Below the pieces are notes generated by a model. The model had not been told where the DNA came from, did no database searches, and saw only the letters and a list, made by a program, of their open reading frames with translations. Source: Cupriavidus necator (GTDB taxonomy: Bacteria; Pseudomonadota; Gammaproteobacteria; Burkholderiales; Burkholderiaceae). From it: a DNA stretch of 64,000 bases. The stretch is from contig CP074381.1 of assembly GCA_022041995.1 (NCBI GenBank), positions 3,782,001 to 3,846,000 on the forward strand, written 5' to 3'. Positions 8,178 through 17,147 of the stretch are shown here, piece after piece (the stretch's first letter is position 1; each line of letters opens with the position of its first letter). A program made the translations under genes and the position numbers.

Positions 8178-8987
8178 ATGAACAATCCGATCCGTGTCGC
8201 CGTGGGCGGCGTGACCGGCTGGGCCGGCGGCGAACTGGCGCGCGGCGTGGCCCATGCGGCCGACATGACCCTGGTGGCCGGCTTGTCGCGCGGCGCCGCG
8301 GGGCAGCCTTTGGCGCAGCTGACCGGCCATGCCGATACGCCGGGCGTGGCGGCCGCCAGCATCGAGGCCCTGGGGGCGACGTCCTACGACGTCTATGTCG
8401 AATACACCAAGCCGGGCATTGCCAAGCACAACATCCTGCAGGCGCTGGCGCACGGCGCGCACGTGGTGGTGGGCACCTCGGGGCTGACCGACGAGGACTA
8501 TGCCGAGATCGACGCGGCCGCGCGCCAGGCCGACCGCGGCGTGCTCGCCTGCGGCAATTTCGCCATCACGGTGGTGCTGCTGCAGAAGTTTGCCGAGATG
8601 GCCGCGCGCCATCTGGAGCACTGGGAGATCATTGACTACGCCAAGGCCGGCAAGATCGACGTGCCCTCCGGCACCGTGCGCGAGCTGGCCTACCGGCTCG
8701 GCCAGGTCAAGGCCGCCGCGCAGGCAGTGCCGGTCGACCAGGTCAACGGCCCGAAGGAAACCCGCGGCGCCACCATGTCGGGCACACAGGTGCATGCGGT
8801 GCGGCTGCCGGGCTACCAGCTTGGCGTGGAAGTGATCTTCGGCGCCGACGGCCAGCGCCTGCACCTGAAGCACGAAGCCGGCGACGGCTCCACGCCCTAT
8901 GTCGCCGGCGCGCTGCTGGCGATCCGCAAGGTCCACACCGTGCGCGGCGTGGTGCGGGGGCTGGACAAGGTGATGGAAGGGCTCTGA
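8178..8987 (+). CDS. DapB-like dihydrodipicolinate reductase homologue with altered catalytic motif
   Basis: The 269-residue protein resembles 4-hydroxy-tetrahydrodipicolinate reductase. It has an N-terminal dinucleotide-binding loop (VAVGGVTGWAGGELARG), YVEYTKP, GTSGLTD and a C-terminal HEAGDGSTPYVAGALLAIR region. Canonical DapB has ELHHRHKVDAPSGTA, in which the first His and the Lys are catalytic. Here the aligned stretch is IIDYAKAGKIDVPSGTV: the lysine is kept but both histidines are replaced. It is therefore unlikely to be the main DapB. Its place beside lysine catabolic genes suggests a related cyclic imine substrate (inference). The ATG at 8178 is preceded by GGAG at 8167-8170. A TTG 15 bp upstream is less likely. 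Confidence 0.75.
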   Translation: MNNPIRVAVGGVTGWAGGELARGVAHAADMTLVAGLSRGAAGQPLAQLTGHADTPGVAAASIEALGATSYDVYVEYTKPGIAKHNILQALAHGAHVVVGTSGLTDEDYAEIDAAARQADRGVLACGNFAITVVLLQKFAEMAARHLEHWEIIDYAKAGKIDVPSGTVRELAYRLGQVKAAAQAVPVDQVNGPKETRGATMSGTQVHAVRLPGYQLGVEVIFGADGQRLHLKHEAGDGSTPYVAGALLAIRKVHTVRGVVRGLDKVMEGL

Positions 8988-9002
8988 GGCCTGAGCGGCT
9001 AA

Positions 9003-9024
9003 AGCAGGCGGCTGGCCGCCTGCT
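9003..9024. terminator. Bidirectional hairpin between convergent genes
   Basis: AGCAGGCGGC (9003-9012) is exactly complementary to GCCGCCTGCT (9015-9024). It sits between the stop of the DapB-like gene and the stop of the convergent secreted protein gene. A T-rich tail is lacking on both strands, but its place and perfect stem make a shared terminator likely. Confidence 0.55.
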
Positions 9025-9031
9025 GCCGGTG

Positions 9032-9763
9032 TTACCAGCTGCCAGGCTTCTCCGGCTTGGGCGCAGGCTTCGGCGCGGGCTTGGCGGCGGCTGCCTTGCC
9101 GCCCTTGGCCGCGGGTGCCGACGCCGGATTGAGCTGCTTGTCCACCTCGGCATCCTTGTCCGCCATCAGCACGCGCGCCTGCGGCAGCAGCATTTCGATG
9201 GTGCCGGTGTTGGGGTCTTCCGGCATGGCGTACAGCTCCACCGTCAGCGGCTTCTGCATCCAGCCGGCGTGCAACGTCTTCACGCTCTTGCCGCCCTTGT
9301 CGGGCATGTCGACCTGCTCCTGCCGGAACGGCTTGCCGTACAGCGCACTGACGCTGTCGGCCGCGGCCTGCTGCGAGTTGGCGCCGGCGGTCGGCACCAC
9401 CAGGCCGACCAGCGCGTTGCGGTCGACAAAGGCCAGCACAAAGGGGCCGTCCATGAAGGACGGGCGCTGCGCACGCGGCACGCCGACCTGGCGCATCAGG
9501 CCATCGCCCTTCAGTTCGACACAGAATCCGGTGACATCGCGCCCATCGGGCGTGCGCTTGTCGGCACAGTCCGGCAAGGCCGGCAGCGGGTTGCCGATTT
9601 CCAGCATGGCCAGCAGCGGCGACAGCGCGCTGTTCCCGGCCTGGGCCTTGGCCGGTGCGGGTGCCGCCGGCTTGGCGGCAGGGACGGAAGCAGGGGCGGC
9701 AATGGCGCCGGCAGCGGCGCCCAGCAGGCCGGCAAGCGCCAGCCCGGCAACGGGGAATTTCAA
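9032..9763 (-). CDS. Predicted secreted protein of unknown function
   Basis: The 243-residue protein starts at a TTG codon with AGGAG 6 bases upstream (9770-9774 on the opposite strand). This start gives a clean signal peptide, LKFPVAGLALAGLLGAAAGAIAAPA, while longer forms would bury it. The mature protein has a Pro/Ala/Lys-rich N-terminal linker, a middle domain with two cysteines (LPDCADKRTPDGRDVTGFCVEL) and a low-complexity Ala/Lys/Pro C-terminal tail (AAAKPAPKPAPKPEKPG). No catalytic motif is recognised. A periplasmic location is inferred. It has no obvious operon partner. Confidence 0.7.
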   Translation of the reverse strand: MKFPVAGLALAGLLGAAAGAIAAPASVPAAKPAAPAPAKAQAGNSALSPLLAMLEIGNPLPALPDCADKRTPDGRDVTGFCVELKGDGLMRQVGVPRAQRPSFMDGPFVLAFVDRNALVGLVVPTAGANSQQAAADSVSALYGKPFRQEQVDMPDKGGKSVKTLHAGWMQKPLTVELYAMPEDPNTGTIEMLLPQARVLMADKDAEVDKQLNPASAPAAKGGKAAAAKPAPKPAPKPEKPGSW

Positions 9764-9930
9764 ATCGGACTCCTGGTGAACGGCTCCGGGTTGGAGCCAG
9801 CCCCGGCCGGGTTGTTCCTGCGCAGCGTGTGATCGTGACGAAAAGATCACTGGCAGCCGCGCCGGCAAGGGGCGAGCGGTAGCTTACCCCATGGCCCCGG
9901 CGGCGCAGGCACTTACGGCATTCGGCGGGA

Positions 9931-11421
9931 TCAGCCGGCAGGCGCCTTGCGCACCAGCGCCAACGCCTCGCGCCGGAACACGTGGCCCACCTGGTGGTAG
10001 AACGGGTGCGGCGAGAATTGCCGCGAGATAAACGACGCCAGCAGCGACGCCGCCAGCAGGAAGACCGTCAGGTCCTGCGTGCGCGTCATCTCCATCACGA
10101 TCACGCTGGCGGTAATCGGCGCCTGCGTGGCCGCGGCCAGGAAGGCCGCCATCGAGACCAGCGCCAGCACGCGCGGCTCGGCCATGCCGGTGACGAAGTG
10201 CGCGACGTTTTCGCCGATGCCCGCGCCGACCGCCAGCGCCGGCGTGAAGATGCCGCCCGGGATGCCGGCGAAGTACGACACCACGGTGGCCACCAGCTTG
10301 GCGATGCCGAACCACAGCGTGGCATGCGATTCGCCGTTGATCAGTGCCGCGGCCTGCTCATAGCCGGTGCCGAAGGTCGCGCCCGCGGTAGCCCAGCCGA
10401 TAACGGCCACCACCAGCCCGCAGCCAAAGGCCACCCACACCGGATGCCGCACCGGCCAGTCGCGCCACGCCGCGGGCAACAGCGCCGGCACGCCGCCCTT
10501 GAGCGCCTTGGCGAACAGGCCGCCCAGCACGCCGGTGACAACGGCACACAGCAGCACCGGGCCCCAGGCTTCATGCAGCGCCAGCATCGGCACCTTGACC
10601 ACGAAATACGGGTTGTTGCCCAGCACCGCCAGCGACACAAAACCGGCAGTCAGCACGCCCGACAGCACCAGCCGGTCCCAGCGCACCGCGGTGCCCCGGC
10701 CCAGTTCTTCAATGGCGAACACCACCCCGGCCAGCGGCGTGTTGAACGCCGCCGCCAGGCCGCCGGCGGCGCCCGCGGCGATCAGCGCATTGGGATGGAA
10801 GCCGATGCGAAAGCGCAGCTTCTCCTGGCACCAGCGGCCCCAGGCCAGCATGGCCGCGGCACCCACCTGCACCGACGGCCCCTCGCGCCCGACCGAGGCG
10901 CCTGCCAGCAGCGCCGCGGCGGTCAGCACCACCTTCCACATCGACTGGCGCAACGACACCAGCACCGTCTGCGCCGGCCCCGACGGCGGCAGCGTGACCG
11001 CCGCGATCACCTGGGGGATGCCGCTGCCGCGCGCCTGCGGCGCCAGCCGGATCGTCAGCCAGCGCAGCGCGGCCAGCCCGAACGGCAGCATCACAAAGGC
11101 CAGCCACGGCGTGGCCTGGGTCAGGTGGTGGTTCCAGCGCAGCGCCACTTCGGCGATCCACGCGAACACCAGCGAGAACAGCCCGACGCAGCCGGCGCCA
11201 AACATGAACACCGCATAGCGCAGGGTGGTGCGCGAGATGCGCCCGGCCTGGCGCGACTTGCGCCACGCCGCCAGGCGGGCGCGGCGGCTGATCTGGTTCA
11301 GCAGGCGGGGATCGGGAGGCGGGATACCGGCATCGGGGCGTGCCCCGGAGTCCGGGCTGGCGTCCGGATCGGTGGAAGAAGAAACGGGAGGCTTGGGATC
11401 GTTGGGCTCGCGATCGGTCAT
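9931..11421 (-). CDS. ClC-family chloride channel/transporter
   Basis: This 496-residue membrane protein carries the three ClC selectivity-filter signatures: GSGIP at 132-136, GREGP at 178-182 (with the gating glutamate) and GIPGGIFTPAL near residue 390. About ten or more hydrophobic helices are evident. The N-terminal 45 residues are a Pro/Asp/Ser-rich cytoplasmic extension. No CBS domain follows, as in most bacterial members. It exchanges or conducts chloride across the inner membrane, often in acid or osmotic stress responses. Channel versus proton-antiport mechanism cannot be decided here. Confidence 0.92.
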   Translation of the reverse strand: MTDREPNDPKPPVSSSTDPDASPDSGARPDAGIPPPDPRLLNQISRRARLAAWRKSRQAGRISRTTLRYAVFMFGAGCVGLFSLVFAWIAEVALRWNHHLTQATPWLAFVMLPFGLAALRWLTIRLAPQARGSGIPQVIAAVTLPPSGPAQTVLVSLRQSMWKVVLTAAALLAGASVGREGPSVQVGAAAMLAWGRWCQEKLRFRIGFHPNALIAAGAAGGLAAAFNTPLAGVVFAIEELGRGTAVRWDRLVLSGVLTAGFVSLAVLGNNPYFVVKVPMLALHEAWGPVLLCAVVTGVLGGLFAKALKGGVPALLPAAWRDWPVRHPVWVAFGCGLVVAVIGWATAGATFGTGYEQAAALINGESHATLWFGIAKLVATVVSYFAGIPGGIFTPALAVGAGIGENVAHFVTGMAEPRVLALVSMAAFLAAATQAPITASVIVMEMTRTQDLTVFLLAASLLASFISRQFSPHPFYHQVGHVFRREALALVRKAPAG

Positions 11422-11522
11422 GACTGGGGCGTGGCGTAGGCATCCGGCGCGGCGCGTGGTGCACGCGTGCGCCGGAATGACTTCGAACTATACGCCCATC
11501 GCCATCGCACCAAACCCTGGGC

Positions 11523-12520
11523 TCAGTCCAGCGAAATGTTGTTCGCCTTGATCACCTTGCCCCAATGCTCCCGGTCGGCCTCGATATAGCGGTCGATCTC
11601 GGCCTGCGTGCGCGGCTCCAGCACGACCAGCCCCAGGGCGCTGAAGGTGGCACGGAACTGCGCGTCCTTCAGCACGTGGGCGGCCGCGGCCTGCAGCTTT
11701 GCCACGGCCTCGGGCGGCGTTTGCGCGGGCACCGCCAGGCCGAACCAGGTGGCGGCCTGGAAGTTGGGATAGCCGCTTTCCGCCACGGTCGGTACGTTGG
11801 GCAGCACCTCCAGCCGGGTGCGGCCGGTGACCGCCAGTGCCTTGAGCTTGCCTGCCTTGATATGCGGCAGCGAGGTGCTGACCACATCCACCATCAGCTG
11901 CACATCGTTGGCCAGCAGCGCCGACAGCGCCGGGGCGCTGCCGTTGTAGGGCACATGGGTGACACTGATGCCCAGCTCGGTCTTGAGCATTTCGGTGGCC
12001 AGCTGGAGCGCGTTGCCCAGGCCGACCGAGCCATAGTTGAGCTTGCCGCCCGCGGCCTTGGCATAGGCCGCGAACTCGCGGAGATTGCTGGCCGGCACCT
12101 TGCTGTTGGTCACCACCACCAGCGGCACCTCGGCGCCAATGCTGAAGATCCTGAAGTCCTTGGGCGGATCGTAGTTGATCTTCTTGTACAGCATCGGGTT
12201 GAGCACCATGCTGCCGTTGGTGGCCAGTACCATGGTGTAGCCGTCCGCCGGCGCGCGCGCCACGCTGGTGGTGCCGATCATGGTGGCCGCGCCGGGGCGG
12301 TTTTCCACCACCACGGCCTGGCCCAGCTGGCGCGACATGCCGTCGGCCAGCGCGCGGCCGAACTGGTCGGTCGAGCCGCCGGCGTGTAGGGCACCACCAG
12401 CTTGATCGGGTGGTCGGGATAGGCGGCCTGCGCGGCCCCGCCCCACATGGCCAGCGCGCACCCCGCGCCGGCCGCCATCGCGGCGAGCCAGGCGCGCCGT
12501 CCGCTCGGTTGGTTCTGCAT
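11523..12520 (-). pseudogene. Bug/TctC-family solute-binding protein, one-base frameshift
   Basis: The reading frame begins MQNQPSGRRAWLAAMAAGAG at 12520 (AGGAGA ribosome site) with a signal peptide ending AAQA, and continues AYPDHPIKLVVPYTP. At 12381-12383 the frame shifts: the family-typical sequence PYTPGGSTDQFGRALADGM is obtained only if one G is restored on the plus strand. The rest (VVVENRPGAATMIGTTSVAR, LNYGSVGLGNALQLATEML, LPNVPTVAESGYPNFQA) is an intact periplasmic binding protein of the kind that captures carboxylates for tripartite transporters. A genuine null or a sequencing error are both possible. It lies next to an acyl-CoA ligase gene, which suggests an organic-acid ligand. 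Confidence 0.85.
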
Positions 12521-12572
12521 CGCGTCTCCTCCTGTTGTTATCGGTCGTGATCCATGCAGGCCGGGCTGGCGC

Positions 12573-14066
12573 TCAGACGCGGCGCTGGCGGCCTTCCCAG
12601 TATCGGTCACGCAGCCGGCGCTTGGCGAGCTTGCCGGTTTCATCGCGCGGCAGCTGCGCCTCGACCACGATGCTGCGCGGCACCTTGAAGCCCGACAGCC
12701 GCTGGCGCAGCCAGTCGATCACCTCGGCCTCGCGGATCTCCACGCCTGGCATGGGCTGCACCATGCCCAGCAGGCGCTCGCCGTATTCGTCGTCGGGGAT
12801 GCCGAACACCACGCAGTCGGCCACGCCGGGGTAGCGCACCAGCTCATGCTCGATCTCGGCCGGGTAGATGTTCACGCCGCCGGAGATCACCATGTCCGAG
12901 GCGCGGTCGCAGATAAACAGGTAGCCGTCGGCGTCGACATAGCCCATGTCACCCAGCGTCACCAGCCCGCCGCGGTCGATGGCGGCGCGCGCGGCGTCAT
13001 TGTTGCGGTAGCTGAAGTCGGGGTAAGCCGGCTGGCGCACGTAGACCAGGCCGATCTCGCCCGGCGCGCACTGGCGGCCGTTCTCGTCGAGGATGCGCAG
13101 CTGCGCGTCATCCACCGGCTTGCCCGCGGTCCCCGGGCGCGCGGCGGCATCGGCCGGCGTGGCCACGGTGATCATGCCGGCTTCGCTGGAGGCGTAGGTT
13201 TCATGGATCACCGGGCCCAGCCATTCCAGCATCGCGCGCTTGACGTCGGGCGAGCACGGCGAGCCGGTGGAGGCGACGAAGCGGATCGAAGACAGGTCGT
13301 ACTTCGCGCGCACCTCGGGAGGCAGCTTGAGCAGGCGCACGTACATGATCGGCACCAGGTAGAGCACGTCGATGCGGTGCTTCTCGACCAGCGCCAGCAC
13401 CTGCTCGGCGTCAAAGCGCGGCGTGAGCACCAGGCGTTCGGCCATCTGCAGCGCGTTCTGGATAAACGAGCCCGGCGCGCTGTGGTACAGCGGCGCTGAC
13501 ATCAGCGCGCGGCAGCCCGGCTCGAGGCCGTAGGTCTGCCGCACCACCGAGCGCATGCGCGCAAGCTGTTCCTCCAGCCGGTCCAGCGGCAGCGGCTGGC
13601 GCACCACGCCCTTGGGCCGGCCGGTGGTGCCGGAGGTGTAGGCCATATGGCCGCGCGGCGCCACGCGCGGGCCGTCGTAGGCCGGCTGCTGCGCCAGCCA
13701 GCTTTCATAGTCGATGGCGCCTTCGGCGGGGCCGCCCACCGACAGCACCGCCATGCCGGCCGGCACGGCGTCGCGCACGGCGGGCAGCAGGTCGGCCTGC
13801 ACCAGCAGCACCTTGGCGCCGCTGTCGGTCAGCAGGAAGCGCACTTCCTCGGCGGTGAAGTGCCAGTTGATCGGGCAGTAGTAGCAGCCGGCGGTACGGC
13901 AGGCATGGACCACGTCGGCATAGGCCGGGTCGTTGCGCAGCAGCACGGCGACCACGTCGCCCTCCTGCACGCCCAGCGCGCGCAGGCCGCCGGCCAGGCG
14001 GGCGCCGCGCGCCAGCAGTGCTTCGCCGTTGCGGCGCATGTCTTCAAACCAGAGGTCCGTGGCCAT
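12573..14066 (-). CDS. AMP-dependent acyl-CoA synthetase/ligase
   Basis: This 497-residue adenylate-forming enzyme activates a carboxylic acid through an acyl-AMP to its CoA thioester. Motifs in order are the P-loop MAYTSGTTGRPKGVV, the aromatic motif region HETYASSEAGM, the GDMGYVDADGYLFICDRASD hinge motif, the ISGGVNIYPAEIE core, and the C-terminal catalytic lysine in PRDETGKLAKRRLRDR. The start at 14066 has AGGAGA upstream, while a longer open frame crosses the divergent LysR gene. The frameshifted Bug protein gene follows on the same strand and a LysR regulator is divergent. The substrate is unknown, with fatty or aromatic acids possible. Confidence 0.9.
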   Translation of the reverse strand: MATDLWFEDMRRNGEALLARGARLAGGLRALGVQEGDVVAVLLRNDPAYADVVHACRTAGCYYCPINWHFTAEEVRFLLTDSGAKVLLVQADLLPAVRDAVPAGMAVLSVGGPAEGAIDYESWLAQQPAYDGPRVAPRGHMAYTSGTTGRPKGVVRQPLPLDRLEEQLARMRSVVRQTYGLEPGCRALMSAPLYHSAPGSFIQNALQMAERLVLTPRFDAEQVLALVEKHRIDVLYLVPIMYVRLLKLPPEVRAKYDLSSIRFVASTGSPCSPDVKRAMLEWLGPVIHETYASSEAGMITVATPADAAARPGTAGKPVDDAQLRILDENGRQCAPGEIGLVYVRQPAYPDFSYRNNDAARAAIDRGGLVTLGDMGYVDADGYLFICDRASDMVISGGVNIYPAEIEHELVRYPGVADCVVFGIPDDEYGERLLGMVQPMPGVEIREAEVIDWLRQRLSGFKVPRSIVVEAQLPRDETGKLAKRRLRDRYWEGRQRRV

Positions 14067-14193
14067 CCGTTGTCTCCTGTATGCGATCCGTTCTGTCAGC
14101 CGACCACTGTATCGGCGTAGCCATGGATCGACAATCACGCGCATCGGAATCACAATGTTGCACCAGACGCGACAATCCTGCAGGCAATCCCCG

Positions 14194-15108
14194 ATGGACC
14201 TTAACCTGATCCAGGCCTTCGTCGACATCGTCGATGCGGGCAACCTGGCCGAAGCCGGCCGGCGCCGCGGCGTGACGCGCTCGCAGGTCAGCCGCCAGCT
14301 GCGTGAGCTGGAGCACCAGGCCGGCGCCCAACTGCTGCGCCGGACCACGCGCCGGCTGGAACTGACCGAACCCGGCCATGCCCTGTACCAGCATGGCGTG
14401 CGCATCCTGCAGGAAGTGGCCTCGGCGCAGGCCGAGATCGACAGCCTGGGCCAGACCCTGCGCGGCCACGTGCGCGTGAGCGTGCCCACCGGGCTGGGCG
14501 ATGCCTATATCGCGCCGCTGCTGCTGCAGTTTGCACAGAAGCACCCCGGCATCACGCTGCGTGTGTTCTTTGCCAACCGCGTCAACGACCTGATCGCGGC
14601 CGAGATCGATGTCGCGCTGAAGGTCACCTCAGCGCCGCCACTGGATCACGTGGCGCGTGAAATCTGCGACATCCGCTGGCAACTGTATGCATCGCCGGAG
14701 TACCTCGCAGGCATCCCGCCGATACAAGTGCCACCGGACCTGACCGGCTGTAACTTCCTGTGCCCGCCGTACCCGCCACGGCAGTTTCCGCTGTCGCTCT
14801 ACCGCGACGGCCAGCGCGTGGACGTGGCACTGACGCCAAAGCTGCAGTCCGAACACTTCCTGTTCCTGGCGCGCGCCGTGCGCGAGGGCCACGGCATCGG
14901 CATGCTGCCGGTCTACATCGGCTGGGAGGAAGTGCGCACCGGCCGGCTGGTGCCGGTGCTGCCCGACTGGCGCCCGGAGGGGCTGGGCAACAAGCTCTTC
15001 ATCATCACCACGCCCAACCTGCACCCGTCGATGGCCACCCGCGCGCTGATCGGGTTCCTGCGCGAGGAACTGGACAAGCTTGAGGTGTTCCACGACACGG
15101 TGGCGTAG
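14194..15108 (+). CDS. LysR-family transcriptional regulator
   Basis: The 304-residue protein has a LysR N-terminal helix-turn-helix (MDLNLIQAFVDIVDAGNLAEAG, then RSQVSRQLRELEHQAGAQLLRR) and a substrate-binding domain of the CrgA/DsdC-like type (VRVSVPTGLGDAYIAPLL). The start MDLNLIQAF matches the family. The long open frame upstream overlaps the acyl-CoA ligase and is rejected. It is divergent from the acyl-CoA ligase and Bug genes and probably controls them (inference). Confidence 0.92.
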   Translation: MDLNLIQAFVDIVDAGNLAEAGRRRGVTRSQVSRQLRELEHQAGAQLLRRTTRRLELTEPGHALYQHGVRILQEVASAQAEIDSLGQTLRGHVRVSVPTGLGDAYIAPLLLQFAQKHPGITLRVFFANRVNDLIAAEIDVALKVTSAPPLDHVAREICDIRWQLYASPEYLAGIPPIQVPPDLTGCNFLCPPYPPRQFPLSLYRDGQRVDVALTPKLQSEHFLFLARAVREGHGIGMLPVYIGWEEVRTGRLVPVLPDWRPEGLGNKLFIITTPNLHPSMATRALIGFLREELDKLEVFHDTVA

Positions 15109-15177
15109 CCGGCACCGCTGGCCGGTGAACGAACGCTTTCTGGACCCAGGGTCGCAGCCCGCCCTGCAAACTTTCGC

Positions 15178-15210
15178 TTTGCAAGCTATTCTCCAGAAAA
15201 CTTGCATTTT
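15178..15210. promoter_or_regulatory. Candidate HxlR operator upstream of hxlR-MATE genes
   Basis: In an AT-richer patch, TGCAAG at 15180-15185 is repeated in inverted orientation as CTTGCA at 15201-15206 (centre-to-centre 21 bp, two helical turns). A further TGCAAA lies at 15165-15170. Spaced inverted sites just upstream of the gene are typical for autoregulation by dimeric winged-helix regulators such as HxlR. Promoter hexamers are not clear. Confidence 0.45.
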
Positions 15211-15245
15211 GAAAGCAAGCCGACAGGACCACAACGGCGCAGACC

Positions 15246-15761
15246 ATGCCCCCTACCGATTTCACCTCGATGCCCTGCCCCATCGCCCGCTCCATGGCCG
15301 TGCTGGGCGAACGCTGGGCCATCCTTGTGCTGCGCGAGGCCTTCTATGGCAGCACGCGCTTCGACGAGTTCGAACGCAATCTTGGCATCGCCCCCAACAT
15401 CCTCAGCGCGCGGCTGAAGACGCTGGTGGCGCATGGGCTGCTGGCCCGCGTCACGCCCGAGGGCGGTGCTCGCCACGTCTACCAGCTGACCGACAAGGGC
15501 CGCGACTTCTTCCCCGCCTTTGTCGCGCTCAAGGCCTGGGCCGACCGCTGGATGACCGATGAAAAGGGTCCGCTGACGCTGCTGCGGGACCGCCGCACCG
15601 GCGCCGAGATTGCCGAGCCGGCGCTGGCGCGCGCCGACGGCAGCCCGATCACGCTGGACGATGTGCGCGTCTCGCCCGGCCCGGGCGCCGGCCGCTCCCT
15701 GCGGCAGCGCTTTGGCGAGGCCGAGACCATTGACGGGCAAGGAGAGAGCCGCCATGACTGA
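15246..15761 (+). CDS. HxlR-family transcriptional regulator
   Basis: The 171-residue protein has the HxlR winged helix: CPIARSMAVLGERWAILVLR, RFDEFERNLGIAPNILSARL and the wing RHVYQLTDKGRDFFPAFVAL. HxlR proteins often respond to reactive electrophiles or small aromatic ligands and control a neighbouring gene. The C-terminal 50 residues are less conserved. Its last 8 bp overlap the start of the MATE exporter, so the two are co-translated. It probably represses its own operon through the inverted repeat just upstream. Confidence 0.92.
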   Translation: MPPTDFTSMPCPIARSMAVLGERWAILVLREAFYGSTRFDEFERNLGIAPNILSARLKTLVAHGLLARVTPEGGARHVYQLTDKGRDFFPAFVALKAWADRWMTDEKGPLTLLRDRRTGAEIAEPALARADGSPITLDDVRVSPGPGAGRSLRQRFGEAETIDGQGESRHD

Positions 15762-17112
15762 CATGCGCGCATTGCCTGCGGGTGCCCTGCCCGCCGAGGC
15801 GGTACCGGCCACTGAAATTGCGCGCCGCATCGGCAAGCTGGCCGGTCCGACCGCGCTGATCGCCGTGCTGCAGGCCGCGGCCCAGTTGGTCGAGACCTGG
15901 CTGGCCGCGCGCCAGGGCACGGCGGCACTGGCCGGCTGGGCGGTGGTGCTGCCGTTTGCGCTGCTGCTGCAACAGATGTCGACTGGAGCGATGGGCGGCG
16001 GCGTGGTCGCGGCCATCGCCCGCGCGCTCGGCGCCAACAAGCGTGAGGAAGCGTCATCGCTGGTCATGCACGCGCTGCTGATCGCGGTGAGCGCCGGGCT
16101 GGCCTTCGCGGTGGTGCTGGCGGGCTTCCCGCGCGGCGTGCTGGGCGCGGTGGCCGGCGCCACGGCGGCGGAGGCCGCTGCCAACTATGCGATCTGGCTG
16201 TTCGGTGTCGGCGCCATTCCGGCGTGGCTGGCGAATACGCTGGCCTCGGTGCTGCGCGGCGGCGGCCGCCATGCACTGGCCGCACGCGTACTGGCGCTGA
16301 TGTGGATCGCCTTCCCGGTGCTGTCGTGGCTGCTGGCCGAGCCTGCCGGCATGGGGCTGGCCGGCATCGGCGCCGCGCTGGCAGCGGTGTCGTGGGCCGC
16401 GGCGCTGGCCATGGCGATCGTAGTGGCACGCGGCGGCGCGGGCTTCGTGCCGGTGCTGCGGGTGCGGCCGTCGTGGGAGCTGTTCGCGCGCATCCTGTCG
16501 GTGGGCCTGGTGGCGTGCGCGCTGGCCTCGGTGGCCAACCTGACCACCATCCTGGTCACCGCGCAGCTGCGCCACCACGGCACCGCGGCGGTGGCGGCCT
16601 ACGGCATCTCGGCGCGGCTGGAATTCCTGATGATCCCGTTGGCCTTTGGCGTGGGCTCGGCGCTGACCGCGCTGGTCGGCGGCGCCGTGGGTGCCGGCGA
16701 CTGGCATACCGCCCGCCGCACGGCATGGGTCGGCGCGTTCCTGGCGCTGGTCATCGCCGGCACCGCTGGCACCGCCGTGGGCCTGGCGCCGGTGCGCTTT
16801 GCCAGCCTGTTCACCCATGACGCCGAAGTGATCGCCATCGCCGCGCGCGCCCTGTCATGGGTAGGGCCGGCCTTCGGCGGCTTCGGCCTGGGCATGGCAC
16901 TGTACTTTGCCTCGATGGGCGCGGGCCGCATGCGCTGGCCGGCGGCCGCGGGGCTGTGCCGGATCGCGTTGGCGGTGGGCGGCGGCTGGCTGCTGGCCAA
17001 TGTGTTCGGGATGGGGCTGGACGGGCATTTCCTGGGCGTGGCCCTGGGGATCACGGCCTACGGCGTGGTCACGGCGCTGGGGGTGCGGCAAGGAGAATGG
17101 TCGGCACGGTAG
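15754..17112 (+). CDS. MATE-family multidrug/toxin efflux transporter
   Basis: This 452-residue inner-membrane protein has about twelve hydrophobic helices in two repeated halves, the normal size for MATE antiporters that expel cationic drugs using Na+ or H+. The N-terminal half contains AGPTALIAVLQAAAQLVETW and the second half begins near PSWELFARILSVGLVACALA. The ATG at 15754 lies within the end of the HxlR gene (8-bp overlap) and is preceded by GGAGAG. A longer open frame upstream only shadows hxlR. Regulation by the upstream HxlR protein is likely. Confidence 0.9.
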   Translation: MTDMRALPAGALPAEAVPATEIARRIGKLAGPTALIAVLQAAAQLVETWLAARQGTAALAGWAVVLPFALLLQQMSTGAMGGGVVAAIARALGANKREEASSLVMHALLIAVSAGLAFAVVLAGFPRGVLGAVAGATAAEAAANYAIWLFGVGAIPAWLANTLASVLRGGGRHALAARVLALMWIAFPVLSWLLAEPAGMGLAGIGAALAAVSWAAALAMAIVVARGGAGFVPVLRVRPSWELFARILSVGLVACALASVANLTTILVTAQLRHHGTAAVAAYGISARLEFLMIPLAFGVGSALTALVGGAVGAGDWHTARRTAWVGAFLALVIAGTAGTAVGLAPVRFASLFTHDAEVIAIAARALSWVGPAFGGFGLGMALYFASMGAGRMRWPAAAGLCRIALAVGGGWLLANVFGMGLDGHFLGVALGITAYGVVTALGVRQGEWSAR

Positions 17113-17147
17113 GTGCAAGGCGGCTGGCAACGCGCCGGCCTCCCCTG

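Noticed and set aside
12278..12643. Minus-strand 121-codon frame as a separate small gene
   Set aside because: It is the signal-peptide part of the frameshifted Bug protein followed by out-of-frame sequence. It is merged into 11523-12520.
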